Positions 63,583-64,000 of a stretch of 64,000 nucleotides of DNA are shown here, piece after piece. The stretch comes from Piezodorus guildinii (Eukaryota; Arthropoda; Insecta; Hemiptera; Pentatomidae). The DNA lies in assembly GCA_023052935.1 (NCBI GenBank), contig CM041298.1, positions 54,195,813 through 54,259,812 on the forward strand, written 5' to 3'. The position numbers were made by a program, and so were the translations under genes. Under the pieces are notes generated by a model. It made no database searches. It was not told the origin of the DNA and worked only from the letters and a program-made list of their open reading frames with translations. Positions within the stretch are counted from its first letter, which is position 1. Each line of letters opens with the position of its first letter.

Positions 63583-63740
63583 ACGGTTCTGCGCATGCGC
63601 TAGTTATAGACATTCACGTTTAACATCGTTCTCTTGAGACGTCCATCTTTTAGTAGTTACTATATGTTTTTTTTCGATTTTAAATCTACAATGAAGTAGC
63701 TGGACAGCAGTGGTTTACATTGGTGGTAATCCCACAGTGA
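63553..63740 (+). promoter_or_regulatory. Possible 5' LTR/primer site of a Gypsy-like retrotransposon, or a promoter
   Basis: Between a TGTTACCG (63561) and GTGGTTTACA (63711-63720) lies a segment with CTGCGCATGCGC, a perfect NRF1-type palindrome, and TCTTGAGACGTCCATCTTTT. It is followed by TTGGTGGTAATCCCACAGTG, which resembles primer-binding sites like TGGTGACCCCGACGTGA used by several arthropod Gypsy elements. TG...CA borders and the distance fit a short LTR. However, the start overlaps the SINE-D fragment, no 3' LTR or gag-pol is inside the window, and a splice-donor-like CAGTGAGTAC follows. A host promoter is the alternative. Confidence 0.35.
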
Positions 63741-64000
63741 GTACTGTTTTTATTTACAGTTTATGTTAGTGAACAGTGAAGCCGTGTATTGAGGTATTCC
63801 TTATCACACGCATACCGCCATAGGTGAAGTGCTCCCCCCCACTCATATCAGTCCTCAGTGCTTCGCCAGCTCTGAGCGGGGCACGTTCGTGTGGCTAACA
63901 CAATTAAATTTAAGTCACGCAGACGTAATATATTTTTTTTTTTTTTTTTTTCTTTCAATTATTTCTTTTCTCTCCTCTTCTTTTACTTACTTCCCTATAT
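63741..64000. other. Unassigned end of window with T-run
   Basis: GC-richer DNA at 63800-63900 (CCAGCTCTGAGCGGGGCACG) that might be the leader or start of a coding region downstream of the possible LTR, then a T-run at 63932-63951. The window ends before this can be judged. Confidence 0.3.

Overview
The window reads as intergenic or intronic DNA from a repeat-rich, strongly AT-biased animal genome, most likely an arthropod and perhaps an insect. The evidence is the mix of Jockey-type, I-type and RTE-type LINEs, mariner/Tc1 relics, a Penelope-like element, tRNA-derived SINEs and long (TA)n, poly-A and poly-T tracts. There is no bacterial gene layout, and I could not recognise a complete host protein-coding gene. 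The species cannot be named from the sequence.

Layout. 0.5-2.6 kb: dispersed 'family B' repeat with a large internal tandem array. 3.6-6.9 kb: 'family C' modules around a dead Tc1/mariner transposase and a full-length 0.9-kb 'family A' element. 9.8-15.4 kb: family A and B fragments, a mariner fragment and a cluster of SINE-D copies, two of them head-to-head. 16.2-18.6 kb: decayed Jockey reverse transcriptase split by a second LINE inserted in reverse. 21.4-26.9 kb: LINE tails, a family A copy with a nested LINE, a mariner with a large internal deletion, SINEs and an RTE tail. 27.3-30.4 kb: a young Penelope-like element with inverted terminal repeats and a 15-bp target duplication, next to short Helitron-like sequences. 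30.9-34.0 kb: nearly complete Jockey-type LINE (J1) with one frameshift. 34-41 kb: fragments. 41.85-43.43 kb: a foldback element whose two arms are built from inverted arrays of 109-bp and 21-bp repeats. 43.4-47.5 kb: RTE tail, Jockey fragment and an I-type LINE with RNase H. 48.2-49.6 kb: a TIR element whose ends carry CACAGTG, with a nested LINE ending in 66 A. 51-55 kb: family A, SINE-E, a Penelope terminus and some GC-richer unique DNA. 55.5-63.2 kb: LINE fragments, including a tandemly repeated composite of two opposed LINE pieces, another full-length family A copy and a CR1/L2-like LINE. 63.5-64 kb: a possible 5' LTR or promoter.

Nothing here forms an operon or pathway. The elements relate as parasites and hosts of one another: nested insertions with clear target duplications give a relative chronology in which family A and old Jockey copies are older than the J1/J2/I-type insertions. 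The strongest candidates for little-described biology are the modular foldback element, the CACAGTG-ended element, the dispersed set of hammerhead-like motifs, and the family A and B repeats.
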